Part shown: positions 12,402 through 23,300 of the stretch, one piece after another | How the letters are laid out: every line of letters starts with the position of its first letter | Position numbering within the stretch: the first letter of the stretch is position 1 | From: Mycolicibacterium alvei | Lineage (GTDB): Bacteria > Actinomycetota > Actinomycetes > Mycobacteriales > Mycobacteriaceae | Reading direction: 5' to 3' | NCBI RefSeq assembly: GCF_010727325.1 | Contig: NZ_AP022565.1 | Location: 3,100,001-3,164,000 of the forward strand | DNA: 64,000 nucleotides | Notes under the pieces: model-generated | Told to the model about the DNA's origin: nothing | Databases searched by the model: none | The model's input: the letters and a program-made list of their open reading frames with translations, nothing else | Program-made: the position numbers and the translations under genes

Positions 12402-12477
12402 TCTGAGCGGACTGCGCTCAAGCTTGCTCTGGGAGAGCATAGATTGTCAACCCAGACTTGAGTCACTATCACTCAAC
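12402..12477 (-). promoter_or_regulatory. Two HAIR operators before dnaK
   Basis: A near-perfect HAIR, CTTGAGT-N7-ACTCAAC, occupies 12457-12477. A second, weaker copy TCTGAGC-N7-GCTCAAG lies at 12402-12422, preserving the TGAG-N9-CTCA core. Tandem HAIR sites 55 nt apart, 30-105 nt before the dnaK ATG, are consistent with HspR repression of the operon. Motifs are seen directly; binding is inferred. Confidence 0.85.
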
Positions 12478-12493
12478 TTGCTGTCGATGTGGT

Positions 12494-12520
12494 CAACGGG
12501 GGTTTCTGCGGTTTTGTTCC
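12494..12520 (-). promoter_or_regulatory. SigH-like promoter upstream of dnaK
   Basis: On the minus strand GGAAC (12520-12516) is followed by exactly 18 nt and GTTG (12497-12494). The same boxes and spacing occur before clpB. The consensus is that of the oxidative/heat stress sigma factor SigH (SigE is similar). It lies upstream of both HAIR sites, so a separate housekeeping promoter near the HAIR elements is also likely but was not identified with confidence. Confidence 0.6.
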
Positions 12521-12665
12521 CGGAGCCAGCGACTTCTTTGAAAGGGCGCCCTCACCCCGGACTCGGTACCGCACGTACCGGGTACCGTGCCCCATAATCA
12601 GATGCCGCCGGTCGGCTCGACCGTGCAGGAACGCAAGCAGCCAACTGAGGGGGGATCGATCGGCG

Positions 12666-13487
12666 ATGGCAGACGAGATGTCCAGGACCGGCGCGAACGT
12701 GCCCGAGGAGAGGCCTGCCAAGCACGGCTACCAGCGCCGGAGTTTCAGGTGGGCCACCCCGGTCGGCGATATCGCCATTGCCATCCGCACCCCGCGCAAC
12801 CCCCGCCCGCTCGTGCCGAAGCGGTTCGACCCGTTCGGTATCGCAGACCGTGCCGTCGACGCCGCGAAGACCAGCATGAAGCTGGCCGCCTGGGGCGAAG
12901 AGCAGTTGGCCACGCTGGTGAAGAACCGGCTGGAGGCCATCGACGCGGCGACGCCCCGACCGATGACAATCGCCACACCAGAAGAGCCGACGGCCGAGTC
13001 ACTGAACACCAAGATGGACCGCCTACTGGACCGGGCCCTGGATCAGAGCACCGCGGGCAGTCAGGTGGAGCTGTACCACCGCCTGCTCGACCAACTGGTA
13101 GCCGACGAAGCCCGGATCATCGGTGCGCTCTCCGAAGGAGATGCTTCGCCGCTGGTCAACGTCCACTCCTGGACCCGATCACGCACCCCCGGTCAAGCGG
13201 TTTTGGAGCATGCCTGTCTGATCGGCCGCACCGCCAATGTGGCGCTGCCCGGCATGGTCCCGCAGTACGTCGGTCATCTGCTGTCGCTGGGTCTGGTCGA
13301 GACCGGTCCCGAGGACCCCGCCCAGAAGGCCGAGTACGAAGTGCTCCTCGCTGAGCCGATGGTGTTGCAGGCGATCAAGAGCGGATCCCGCGGGCCGCTG
13401 GTCGCACGGGTGGAGAAGCTGACCCTGTCGCTGTCGAGTCTGGGGCGGGGCCTGTGGGAGTCCGCGGTGCTACGGGACGGTTCATGA
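12666..13487 (+). CDS. Abi-alpha (DUF4393)-like protein
   Basis: A 273-residue soluble protein. The second half (ELYHRLLDQLVADEARIIGA, then CLIGRTANVALPGMVPQYVGH, YLLSLGLVETGP-like segment and a late leucine-rich end) has the helix and wing layout of the Abi-alpha/DUF4393 family, first described in abortive-infection contexts but common as a housekeeping gene in mycobacteria. The ATG at 12666 is chosen because a G-rich SD-like stretch precedes it; the open frame upstream overlaps the dnaK promoter. A phage-defence role cannot be concluded. CGGTACC-N10-GGTACCG at 12564-12587 lies upstream and could be an operator. Confidence 0.6.
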   Translation: MADEMSRTGANVPEERPAKHGYQRRSFRWATPVGDIAIAIRTPRNPRPLVPKRFDPFGIADRAVDAAKTSMKLAAWGEEQLATLVKNRLEAIDAATPRPMTIATPEEPTAESLNTKMDRLLDRALDQSTAGSQVELYHRLLDQLVADEARIIGALSEGDASPLVNVHSWTRSRTPGQAVLEHACLIGRTANVALPGMVPQYVGHLLSLGLVETGPEDPAQKAEYEVLLAEPMVLQAIKSGSRGPLVARVEKLTLSLSSLGRGLWESAVLRDGS

Positions 13488-13526
13488 CCGCATGAGCGCC
13501 AGCGAGAAGCCGCAGGCGGATCGCGC

Positions 13527-14849
13527 ATGAGCACCAGCGAGACGATTCTCGCGGTCCAGACGTGGCAGGAGATCAAGGCCGATTTCGGCGTCAACTGGCT
13601 GATCTACCTGTCCATGCCGTTCGTTGCGGCTTTCGTGGGCTGGAGCACCAAGATCGTGGCGCTCGAAATGCTGTACCGGCCGATGGAGTTCAAGGGCATC
13701 GGCCCGTTCGGTTGGCAGGGCATCGTGCCCCGCCGCGCGGGCAAGGTGGGGTCCAAGACCATCGAGCTTCTCACCCAGAACCTGCTGAAACCCGAAGAGC
13801 TGCTGGAGAAGGTCGACGCCAGAGAAGCCGTCGACGCGCTGCGGGAGCCACTCACCCAGGCCGTCGACGAGATCTCCCGCGACATCGCCGAGCAGATCCG
13901 ACCCGGACTGTGGGATTCGCTGCCCGATGCCGCCCGTAACGCGATCATGTCGCGCGTCCACGACCAGACGCCCAAGATCGTCGAGAAGATGCTCAACGAG
14001 ATGCGGTCGGACCTCAACCGGTTCGTCGATATCCAGTATCTGGCGGTCACCACGCTGGTCCGCAACAAGGACAAGCTCAACAAGCTGATGCGCGGGCTCG
14101 GCGACAACGCGATGGCCTTCGTCCGTCGCAGCGGCATCTACTTCGGCCTCGTCATCGGCCTGGTCCAGGTGGTCGCATGGGCGTTGTTCCAGAATCCGTG
14201 GATCATGCCGGCCTTCGGCTTCGGCGTCGGCCTCATCAGCGACTACATCGCGCTCAACATGTTGTTCCGGCCCGTGCAGCCGACCAAGTACCTCGGTTTC
14301 ATCCCGTTCCAGGGGTTGCTGCACGCGCAGCGCGACACCATCACCAAGGACTACGCGCGGATCCTGTCCGAGGACCTGTTTTCCCCCGCGATCCTGTTCG
14401 ACGGTGTGCTACGCGGACCGGGTGCCGACAAATTGTTCTCGCTCATCGGCAAGGAGGTCGAAGGGGCCATCGACGCCCAGACCGGCATCGCGACCCCCCT
14501 GGTCAAGTTCGCCGTCGGCACCCAGCGCTACAACGCATTCAAGGACAACCTGGTGCAGATGGTGCTCGAACGGCTCCCCACCACCTTGGTCGACGCACAG
14601 GACTACGCCATGGGCGCCCTCGACCTGGAGCAGACCATCATCGACAAGATGGGTCAGCTCACCAACGAGGAATACGAGTCGATCCTGCGCCCGGTGTTCA
14701 AGGACGACGAGCCGACCATGATCGCGGTCGGTGCCGTTCTCGGCGGCCTCGTCGGCGAGATTCAGGTGCAGGTCATCGAGCACTTCGGCAACGACCCCGC
14801 TGCGTCCTCGGCACTGCCGGAGCTCATGCGGACGGTGCTGCACCACTAG
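13527..14849 (+). CDS. DUF445 family membrane protein
   Basis: A 440-residue protein with hydrophobic segments near both ends of a long helical middle: INWLIYLSMPFVAAFVGW-like segment at residues about 20-40 followed by TKIVALEMLYRPMEF, and a second pair around residues 200-245 (YFGLVIGLVQVVAWALF) followed by DYIALNMLFRPVQPTKYLGF. The duplicated TKIxALxMLFRP pattern is the hallmark of DUF445 (YheB-like). Function unknown. ATG at 13527 lies 40 nt after the Abi-alpha-like gene, suggesting cotranscription. Its 3' end overlaps the converging next gene by 4 nt. Confidence 0.85.
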   Translation: MSTSETILAVQTWQEIKADFGVNWLIYLSMPFVAAFVGWSTKIVALEMLYRPMEFKGIGPFGWQGIVPRRAGKVGSKTIELLTQNLLKPEELLEKVDAREAVDALREPLTQAVDEISRDIAEQIRPGLWDSLPDAARNAIMSRVHDQTPKIVEKMLNEMRSDLNRFVDIQYLAVTTLVRNKDKLNKLMRGLGDNAMAFVRRSGIYFGLVIGLVQVVAWALFQNPWIMPAFGFGVGLISDYIALNMLFRPVQPTKYLGFIPFQGLLHAQRDTITKDYARILSEDLFSPAILFDGVLRGPGADKLFSLIGKEVEGAIDAQTGIATPLVKFAVGTQRYNAFKDNLVQMVLERLPTTLVDAQDYAMGALDLEQTIIDKMGQLTNEEYESILRPVFKDDEPTMIAVGAVLGGLVGEIQVQVIEHFGNDPAASSALPELMRTVLHH

Positions 14850-15625
14850 CCGGCCGGGGCCCGCAGCTCGCGCCGTCGCAACAGGGCCGTGCCGAACGCG
14901 CCGACCACCACCAGGTCAGCCGCCACCCCACTGCTGACCGCGGCCAGTAGCCAGCCTGCGACGCCGGTGGCCAGCACGAACGGTGGCAGCCACTCGAACA
15001 CCCGCCACCATGACGGCGCCGGATGCAGCGCATGCGCCGCATCCTTGGCGCGGGCGTACTCGGGATAGAACTCGGTGACGGCCACCGCGAAGAACAGCGC
15101 GCCCAGCTGCAGAATCCAGCCGGTCCAGAAATTGTCGGTGCTGCCGTAGAGCACGTCCCCCAGGAAACCGACCGACGCCGAGAAGCCGAACCCAGCCGCC
15201 CACACCGCGGCCACGACCATGTTGATGCGCTTGAACAGCGGCGTGTCCCAATGGTCCGGCGGGGTGACGTCGCGCGCATACGCCGTCGTATACGGCCGGC
15301 CGATCATCAGGCTGACCAGTGCGAAAATCGCCAACGAGGCATTCGTGATCTCCCCCGACCACATTTCCAGCCACGTCTTCTGATCTCGGGAGGCAACCAG
15401 GCCGACGGCGGCCAGCACCACGAAAAAGACCACCCCGAGCATTTCCAGCACGTGCACCGGAATATGGCGAAGCCGGTCCAGGACCAACACCAGCAATGAG
15501 AAACCGAGCGCACCCCACACGGCGATCTCGTAGCGGCCCGGCCCGGCCAGGATCGCCATCAACGCCCACGGCACGATCCCGGACAACGGGGAGTCCAGAA
15601 ACGCATCGAGGGCTTTGCCGAGCAC
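14846..15625 (-). CDS. Polytopic membrane protein, unknown function
   Basis: A 259-residue protein with about seven hydrophobic segments, including LMAILAGPGRYEIAVWGALG, VFFVVLAAVGLVA, INMVVAAVWAAGFGFSA and a C-terminal LVVVGAFGTALLRRRELR. No catalytic motif was recognised. Arg/Lys-rich loops support an integral membrane protein. It converges with the DUF445 gene with a 4-nt overlap, so no separate terminator fits between them. Confidence 0.75.
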   Translation of the reverse strand: MLGKALDAFLDSPLSGIVPWALMAILAGPGRYEIAVWGALGFSLLVLVLDRLRHIPVHVLEMLGVVFFVVLAAVGLVASRDQKTWLEMWSGEITNASLAIFALVSLMIGRPYTTAYARDVTPPDHWDTPLFKRINMVVAAVWAAGFGFSASVGFLGDVLYGSTDNFWTGWILQLGALFFAVAVTEFYPEYARAKDAAHALHPAPSWWRVFEWLPPFVLATGVAGWLLAAVSSGVAADLVVVGAFGTALLRRRELRAPAG

Positions 15626-15695
15626 GCGACGACGGTAAGGGACGCAACTGGGAAAATCCCAAGACGTCGGGTTCCCCGGGGCGGACCATGGTCAC

Positions 15696-16070
15696 ATGGC
15701 CTCCGACCTGGAAACCCGCGTCGACGAGATCGCCCCGGACATCTACCGGCTGTCCACCTGGATACCCGGGATCACCGAGCACGGGCTTCACCTTCAACCA
15801 GTTCCTGCTGACCGGTGACGAGCCGTTCCTGTTCCACACCGGCCAGTGCCCGGCTCTTACCGAATTCGATTGTGTGGCAACCGTATTGGACGCCGAAGCG
15901 TTGTTCCACGCCACGGGCCTGACCACCGACCTGGTTCCCACCCTGACCCAACTGGCGAGCTGAACCCCTCCACCTTGGCCCTGATGCACGGCGCCTCGTT
16001 CCACGGTGACGGCGCCGGCCAGCTACGTGCGCTCTCCGACGGCTACGCCGGATTGTTCGGCGCGTCATAG
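15696..16070 (+). pseudogene. Decayed metallo-beta-lactamase-fold hydrolase gene
   Basis: ATG at 15696 begins a normal-looking start (MASDLETRVDEIAPDIYRLS) that loses frame near 15780, where the expected GFTFNQFLLTGDEPFLFHTG continues in a second frame. The reading then jumps straight to PALTEFDCVATVLDAEALFH, and a second frameshift near 15958 is needed to reach the end LNPSTLALMHGASFHGDG. Family proteins are about twice this length; the missing middle is the block that would hold the HxHxDH metal ligands. Two frameshifts plus loss of the active site make this a pseudogene of an MBL-fold/diiron-type hydrolase. Confidence 0.72.
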
Positions 16071-16089
16071 CTGGCCGTGACCACGCGGT

Positions 16090-16656
16090 ATGCGTAGCCT
16101 TGGCGCGGTGAAGGCGTGGCAACTCGGGAGCGCCCTGCTCGCCGTCGGTGCCCTGCTGGCCGGCTGTCAATCGAGCATCGAAGGCACTCCGACCACCAGC
16201 CCGCAATCACCGACCGAGCCCAGTTTCCCGACCGCGCGGCCCACCCGGTCCAGTCCGGCGCCCTCGCCGAGCACCACCGCCGCGACTCCACCCAGCACCT
16301 CCCGTGTGCCCTCCGGCGCCACCGAACTTCAGCCCCAGAACGGGTACGTCTTCATCGAGACCAAGTCCGGCAGGACGCGCTGCCAACTGTCCAAACAGGA
16401 CGTGGGCTGCGAATCGGACTTCACCAACGCACCGGTGATCGACGGTGAGCACGCGACCGGCGTCAGGCTCACCCCGGACGGCCAGATCAAGTGGGTCGTG
16501 GGCAACCTCGGCGATATCCCGGTGGTCACCCTCGACTATCGCAAGTACAGCGCGGTGGGCTGGACCATCGATGCCGGCGAGGACGGCACCCGGATCAGCA
16601 ATGACAGCACCGGGCACGGGATGACCATCGCTGTCGAAGGGGTGAAAACCTTCTAG
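16090..16656 (+). CDS. Putative lipoprotein
   Basis: About 188 residues with a signal peptide ending in the lipobox LLAG-C (Cys near residue 26), so probably lipid-modified and anchored outside the membrane. A Ser/Thr/Pro-rich linker (residues about 30-75) leads to a globular domain with paired Cys (TRCQLSKQDVGCES) that could form a disulfide. A matching signal peptide would also result from GTG at 16108; ATG at 16090 is kept. Function unknown. A TIGR03085 gene follows after 9 nt. Confidence 0.7.
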   Translation: MRSLGAVKAWQLGSALLAVGALLAGCQSSIEGTPTTSPQSPTEPSFPTARPTRSSPAPSPSTTAATPPSTSRVPSGATELQPQNGYVFIETKSGRTRCQLSKQDVGCESDFTNAPVIDGEHATGVRLTPDGQIKWVVGNLGDIPVVTLDYRKYSAVGWTIDAGEDGTRISNDSTGHGMTIAVEGVKTF

Positions 16657-16665
16657 AGTTGGCGC

Positions 16666-17289
16666 ATGACTGTTGCTCGGCGCGAACGTGCCGCCCTGGT
16701 CGAGTCCATGCGTGCCGCGGGCCCCGATGCACCCACCCTGTGTGAGGGCTGGACCGCCCGCGACCTGGCCGCACATCTGGTGGTGCGCGAGCGTCGCCTC
16801 GATGCCGCCCCCGGCATCCTGGTGCCTGCGCTCGCCGGTTATACCGAGCGTGTACAGAAGCAGGTCACCGAAAGCACCGAATGGGGCGACCTCGTCGATC
16901 AGATCGCCGCGGGGCCTCCCCTGTACTCCCCGTTCAAGCTGCTGGATCCGCTGGTCAACGTGGCCGAGATGTTCATTCACAACGAGGATGTACGCCGGGC
17001 CCAACCCGATTGGGAACCAAGGGATCTCGACGATGCGACGGTATCGGCACTGTCCCGTGGAATCGGCGCGATGGCCCGGATGACGATGGGTAAATCGCCG
17101 GCCCGGGTGGCGCTGACCACCCCGGCGGGCAAGGCGCTGGCCACCGTCGGCTCCGGTCCGGAGGTGACGGTGACCGGCGAGCCGGGCGAATTGCTGTTGT
17201 TCGCCGCCGGCCGCGGGCCGGCCCGGGTGGAGTTCTCCGGTGACAACGGCGCGGTCGCCGCGCTGCGCGCCGCCCGTCGCGGGCTGTAA
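16666..17289 (+). CDS. TIGR03085/MDMPI-type DinB-fold protein
   Basis: A 207-residue protein beginning with the DinB/maleylpyruvate-isomerase N-terminal bundle: LCEGWTARDLAAHLVVRERR includes a metal-binding His and the W-x-x-D-L-A-x-H-L motif, and MFIHNEDVRRAQ supplies the second His-containing helix. TIGR03085 proteins are putative metal-binding, possibly mycothiol-linked, enzymes confined to actinobacteria; the reaction is unknown. It is tightly spaced after the lipoprotein gene. Confidence 0.8.
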   Translation: MTVARRERAALVESMRAAGPDAPTLCEGWTARDLAAHLVVRERRLDAAPGILVPALAGYTERVQKQVTESTEWGDLVDQIAAGPPLYSPFKLLDPLVNVAEMFIHNEDVRRAQPDWEPRDLDDATVSALSRGIGAMARMTMGKSPARVALTTPAGKALATVGSGPEVTVTGEPGELLLFAAGRGPARVEFSGDNGAVAALRAARRGL

Positions 17290-17376
17290 AACACCAGGTG
17301 GTCCGCACCTTTACTCGCTCTTGATCGTGCGTTGAATCGTCACCCCGACGATTGGCGCGTGGGTACGCTTTCATCG

Positions 17377-20300
17377 GTGGAGCTGGAGGTTTTGGGACCT
17401 CTTCAGGTCCTATTGGACGGAGCGCCCGTCGCGATACCGGGCGCAAAGCCGCGCGCGCTCCTCACGATGCTCGGCTTGCACGGAGGTTCGGTGGTTCCCG
17501 CCGACGTGCTCATGGAACTGCTCTGGGGCGACGATCCGCCACGTACCGCGGCCAAGGCCCTGCAGACCCACATCTCCTCGCTGCGTCACGCCCTCGGCGA
17601 CGGCTTCGTGCTGACCGAGGGCACCGGCTGGCGCCTGGGTGCCGCCGAGGTCGACGCCCGGCGCTACCGGGCGCTGGCCAAATCGGGCCGCGACGCACTG
17701 GGTGCCGGCGACACCCACGGTGCCGTCACCCGGTTCGACCAAGCCGTGACCCTCTGGCGTGGCACTCCGGAACTACCCGATGGCCGGCGGGGTGTCTCCG
17801 AGAAAACCCGGTGGATCGAGGCCCACGCGGCGCTGGTCGAGGACCGGGCCGATGCGCTGCTTGCGACTGGCCGCGCCGCGGAGATCATCGGCGATCTCGA
17901 GGCTGCGGTGGCGGATGCACCGCTGCGCGAACGACGTTGGGGTCAGCTGATGCTCGCGCTCTACCGGGCCGGGAGGCAGGGTGAGGCCCTCGGCGCCTAC
18001 CGACGGGCCCGGTCGCTGTTGGCCGATGAACTCGGCGTCGACCCCGGGCCTGAGCTGCGGCGGCTGGAGGCCGCAATCGTCGCACAGGATGCCCAACTCG
18101 ACGTCCCTGCCACACAGCATGTTCCGTCGGTGACGCGGGCAGTGACCTTCCTGCTGACCGATATCGAGGGATCCACCGCCGCCTGGGAGGCAGACGCCGA
18201 CGCCATGGCTGTGGCGCTCGCGCGGCACGACGAGCTCGTCGAACAGGTCGTCACGTCCCGCGGCGGTCGGCTGATCAAGACGCGTGGCGAGGGCGATGCC
18301 ACCTTCTCGGTCTTCGACCGCCCGTCCGCCGCCGCATCTGCCGCGATCGAGTTGCAGGATGCGATCTTTCACGAGCCGTGGGTGCTGGCCGAACCCATGC
18401 GTATCCGTATCTCTTTGCACACCGGCGAGGCCGAGCAACGCGGCGGCGACTACTTCGGCCGCGCCGTCAACCGCGCCGCCCGGCTGCGGTCGCAAGCCTC
18501 GGGCGGCCAGATCCTGTGTTCGGGTGCGACCGCTGAGCTCGTGATCGACTCCTTGTCCGACGACGTCGTGCTTGACGATCTGGGGATGCGCCAGCTGAAG
18601 AACCTGACACGGCCCGAGCACATCTTCGAGCTCCGCCTACAGACCGACGAAAGCCCGCCGCTGTCGGGCAGTACCCCGATCGAACGGCCGGAGATACCGG
18701 CAGTCCTCACGGGACCCGGCCCATTCGTCGGGCGCGGTCCTGAGCTCGCGGAGCTTCTCACCGCCTGGCAGTCGGCGCTCACCGGTGGCACTCGCGCGGT
18801 CCTGATCGCCGGAGAACCGGGGGTGGGCAAGACCCGTCTGGCCGGCGAGTGGTGCCGGCAGGCGTATGAACAGGGTGCGGTGGTGCTGTACGGCCGTTCC
18901 GACGAGGACCTCGGTGCGCCGTACCAACCGTTCGCGGAAGCCCTGCGCACGCTCGTGCCGTGCGTCGGTGCCAACCGACTGCACGGGATGCGTGGCGTCG
19001 AGGCGCTACTCCCGCTGGTTCCCGGCTTGTCCGACGTTCTCCCCGATCTCGCGGCACCAGCGCGCGGCGACCCGGACACCGAACGCTATGCACTGTTCGA
19101 CGCCGTCGTTGCACTGTTGGGCATCGCCTCGGTGGACCTGCCCATCGTCCTGGTGCTCGACGACCTTCATTGGGCGGCCAAGCCCACCCTCCTGCTGCTG
19201 CGCCACCTCCTGCGCTTCGGCGAGCACGCCCGCGTCCAGGTCATCGGCACCTACCGCAGTACCGACCTTGACCGGTCCCACCCGTTGGCCGCGATGCTCG
19301 CCGACCTTCACCGCGATGGCAGCGCCAACCGCATTGCCCTGGGCGGACTCGACGAGGACGACGTGAGCACATACGTGGCCGAGGCGGGATACGACGATGA
19401 AGAGTTGGCCCGGGCGCTGGCGTCGGTCACCGGCGGCAACCCGTTCTTCCTCATCGAGGCGTTGCGGCATGTGGACGAAAGCGGCGGGCACTGGGACCCG
19501 AGCACCCTGCCTCAGGGCGTCCGGGAAGCGGTGAGCCGCAGACTTTCCCGGCTTCCGGCCGAGACGAACAAGGCACTGGCCGCAGCCGCGGTGGTAGGCA
19601 GCCAGTTTCCCCTGGACCTTGTCGAGCACGTGGTCGGCCAGGATCTCATCGACGCATTCGAAGCGGCATGCCAGGCCGGCATCCTCATCGAGGAGCCCGG
19701 TGGGCGCTACCGCTTCAACCACGCCATCGTCCGGCAATCGCTGCTCGCCGAACTGGCCTCCGTGCGCCGCATGCGACTGCACCAGCGGATAGCGGCGGCG
19801 CTGGAGAACGAGCCAGGTGCCGACGACGAACTGTTGGCCGACTTGGCCCACCACTACTTCGAATGTGCTTGGGCGGGAAACGCACTCAAGGCCGTCGAAT
19901 ACTGCCGCCGTGCCGCGGACCAGGCCATGGCACGACTGGCATACGAGGGTGCCGCCGACCTTTACGACCATGCCCTGCACGCACTGGACGAACTGGACGA
20001 CGAGTTGCCCGACCGCGACGAGCAGCACGTCGAGCTTCTGGTCGCGCGCTGCGAAGCGCTCCTGGCCGCAGGCGATGTGTCCTCGGCGACGAGTGCGGTA
20101 TCGCAACTGAAAGAGGGAACACGCGATTCGGCCCGTCTCGCTGCATGGGCGACATGCTTCGACGGGCAGCTCTCGATGCTCGTCGATCCCGAGCGTCTGG
20201 ACGAGATAGAAACCTCGGTGGGCGCCGCGGCCGTCAAGCTGGCCGAATTGCATGACGCCGCAGGGGAAGCCAAGGCGTACACCGTACGGGCAGGGTGCCT

Positions 20301-23300
20301 GGCCCGTCTCGGACGCGTCGCCGACTGCGAGCTCGCATTGGACAACGCGCTCACCGCAGCGCGACACGCGGGTGAGCACCGTCTGGTGAATGCGGTGTTG
20401 GCGGGCGCCCCGTTGGCCGCACTGTGGGGGCCCAATCCGGTGCCGCGTGCGGGCGGTCGGTGCCTTGACGTGGTGCGCCTGCTGCGGATCACCACTGATT
20501 CCCCCGCAGTAGAAGCGACGTCGACGCGCTGCCAAGCGGTCCTGGAGGCGTTTCGTGGACGGGCCGCAGCGGCCCGGCGGATGATCGACTCCGCGCGACG
20601 CACGGTCACCGAACTGGCCTTGCGCCATGCGCTCCTCGAAGTCGAGCACTTCGCCGGCATCGTCGAGTTGGTACTCGACGATCCCGCCGCAGCCGAGCTG
20701 CATCTTCGTCTGGCCTACAACGGCTTCCGTCGGATGGGCCTGGACGCAGACGCCGCCGAGACAGCCGCACTGTTGGCCCGTGCCTGCCTCTTGCAGGATC
20801 GAGACGTCGAGGCCGACGAACTGTGTTCGGAGAGTGAGCGACTTGCGGGGCACGCTCTGAAGGCGTCGATCACCTGGCGGACGGTCCGGGCACAGCTGTT
20901 GGCCCGCGGCGGCGCGCACGCCGAGGCCCGGCGGGTAGCGGAGGAGGCCGTGGCTATTGCCGAGCGCACGGACGCGCTGGTCGACCACGGTGATGCGTGT
21001 CTGGCATTGGCGACGGTGCTGGATGCCGCCGGCGAGGTTGTCAGCGCACGGTCGGCTGCCGAGCGAGCGAGCAAGCTTTACGAGCGCAAAGGTGCTGTGG
21101 CGCTGGTCGACAAGGCGCGCACGCTTCCCGGCAATCGGTCGCTTCTATCGCCGGCGACACCAACCACGCCTGGATTTGGGGCAGTTGAACCGGACCATCC
21201 GTGCGTGCGAATCGGCAACGCGTTGACCAGCGCTGTCGACCGTGAGGACTGGGATGAAGCCGAGGCGGTGTTTGCACCCGTCATCGTCGTTGAAAGTCAC
21301 CGGAAGATCGTCGGCTACACACGAACTGAAGTTTCGCCCCGTGAATGGACCGACGAGATGAGGCGTTACCACGAAGTCGGCATAGTTCGTCACCGACCGA
21401 CGTTTCTTGCGGTGCGCGGCGACCGCCTTGCCCTGGTCCTGCTCACAAGCACTACCGACGATACGGACCCAGGAGCGCCACAGGATGAGTTTGTTCAGGT
21501 GGTCGGTCTCAACGAGGAAGGCCTAGTCGCCCTGCAAGTGTCCTTCGACTTCGATGACATGGACGCCGCCATCGCCGAACTCGATGCGCAGTACGAGCGA
21601 TTCGAAGCCAACACCGTTCCGGATACCGCCTGCACACGGGCGAGCGAACGGGCTGTGGCCGCGATCGATGCCGGGGCGTGGGACGAATTCGAGGGGATGT
21701 TCGCCCCCGACGGCCTTATCGAAAGTCGGCGCAGACTTGTCGGTTTCGACCGGACCGCATTCACACCACACGAAGTGGCGCACCAGGCGCGGTGCGATCT
21801 TGAGAACGGCGTCATGCGGGCAAGCCATGCCGTTGTCGCCGTCCGAGGAGACCGCCTCGCTCTCGCACGAGTAAGCGTGGGCACTGGCGATGAAAGCCCT
21901 GGCGCACCACAGGACGAATTTCTCCAGATATACGCCATCGATGAGGACGGCCGAATCGCTCTGCAAATATGGTTCGACGTCGATGACATGGATGCCGCGC
22001 TTGCCGAACTCGACGCGCAGTACGCACGATTCGGGGTGCAGCAGTCGGAGGGCCAAGTGCCCCGGCGCCTTCGGTCACATTTCGATGCCCGGTCGGAAGA
22101 CGGGGCCGAGTCGGATACCGCCTGTGTGCGGGCGATCCGCCGGTTGGACGACAGTGCTGCCCGCGAAGGCTGGGACGAGTTGGATCAGGTGTTCGCTCCC
22201 AGAATCTCACTCGAGGGCCGACGGAAGATAGTGGGCTTCACACGTAGCGAGTTTTCATCCAGCGAGTGGGCAGGTGCGGCGCAAAAGTTCCTTGAGATCG
22301 GCGTCGTGCAGATCCATCGGACGTTTGTCGCCGTCCGCGGTGAACGCCTGGCCCTGGTCCGCTCGACGTTGAGTACGGCAGATGAGAATCCTGGCGCACC
22401 ACGCGACGAGCTGTTGCATCTGTTCGGACTGGATGCGAAAGGTCGCATCCACCTGCAGGTGTCCTTCGACGTCGACGACATCGACGCCGCGTTCGCTGAG
22501 CTCGACTCTCTGTACGTCCAGTTCGACCAAGAACGTCCGCAAGCGTCACTGGCGAACGCGGCGACGCGGGCCGACGATCGTTTGAGCGCGCTGTTTGGCG
22601 AAGGCCGCGTGGATGAGATCGCTGTGCTGTTCACCGAGGACACCCAACTCGACGACAGACGCCAAGGCTTCCGCTGTGAAATCAATGACCGCGCGACCGC
22701 AGTCGACAACATCCGTTCGATCGCAGCCCTGGGGGCCGCTGTCACGAAGTCGACTATCGCGGTGCGCGGGGATCGCCTCTCTCTCAGCCGCATGAGATTC
22801 GAAGATTCCAAAGCATTTTGTGTTGAAGTGCTGGAGATTGCCGAGGTCAACTCCGAGGGGCTGATCGTTGCCAAGGTCGAGTTCGAACCCCACGATGTCG
22901 ACGCCGCCTTCGCAGAACTTGACGCGCGGTATCTCGCCGGTGAAGCCGCCCCGGATGCGCGCGCGTGGTCGGCAGTGATGGGTGTATATGCCGCGTTCAA
23001 CCGGCGCGAACTCGCCGCGACGACACCGGATTGGACGAACATCGACAACCGCCACCCAGCAGCATTCGCACCTGGTGACCTCATCAGGTATTGCCAAGCC
23101 GCATGGGGAGACTCGCCTGACACCGAGATCTACATTGAGGCGGTGCACCACCTGAGTGAGCGTGGGGCCGTCGTCACCCATGTAGCCCGCGGAACCTCGC
23201 AGAGCGGCTTCGACGCCGAGTGGCGAGACGTCCATATCCTCATTGTGCAAGACGAAATACTCTCCCACTCAGAACTATTCGACGAGGCCGATCTCGACAC

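Noticed and set aside
12374..12472. N-terminal extension of DnaK by 33 residues
   Set aside because: The extension covers both HAIR operators and has no homology; the ATG at 12373 has a strong SD and the family start.
12564..12587. CGGTACC-N10-GGTACCG palindrome before the Abi-alpha-like gene as a phage-defence control site
   Set aside because: A single palindrome without a known factor; mentioned with the gene but not enough to claim a defence locus.
19006..20988. 660-codon minus-strand frame inside the giant gene
   Set aside because: Shadow of the STAND/TPR region; Cys/Gly/Gln-rich composition and no domain.
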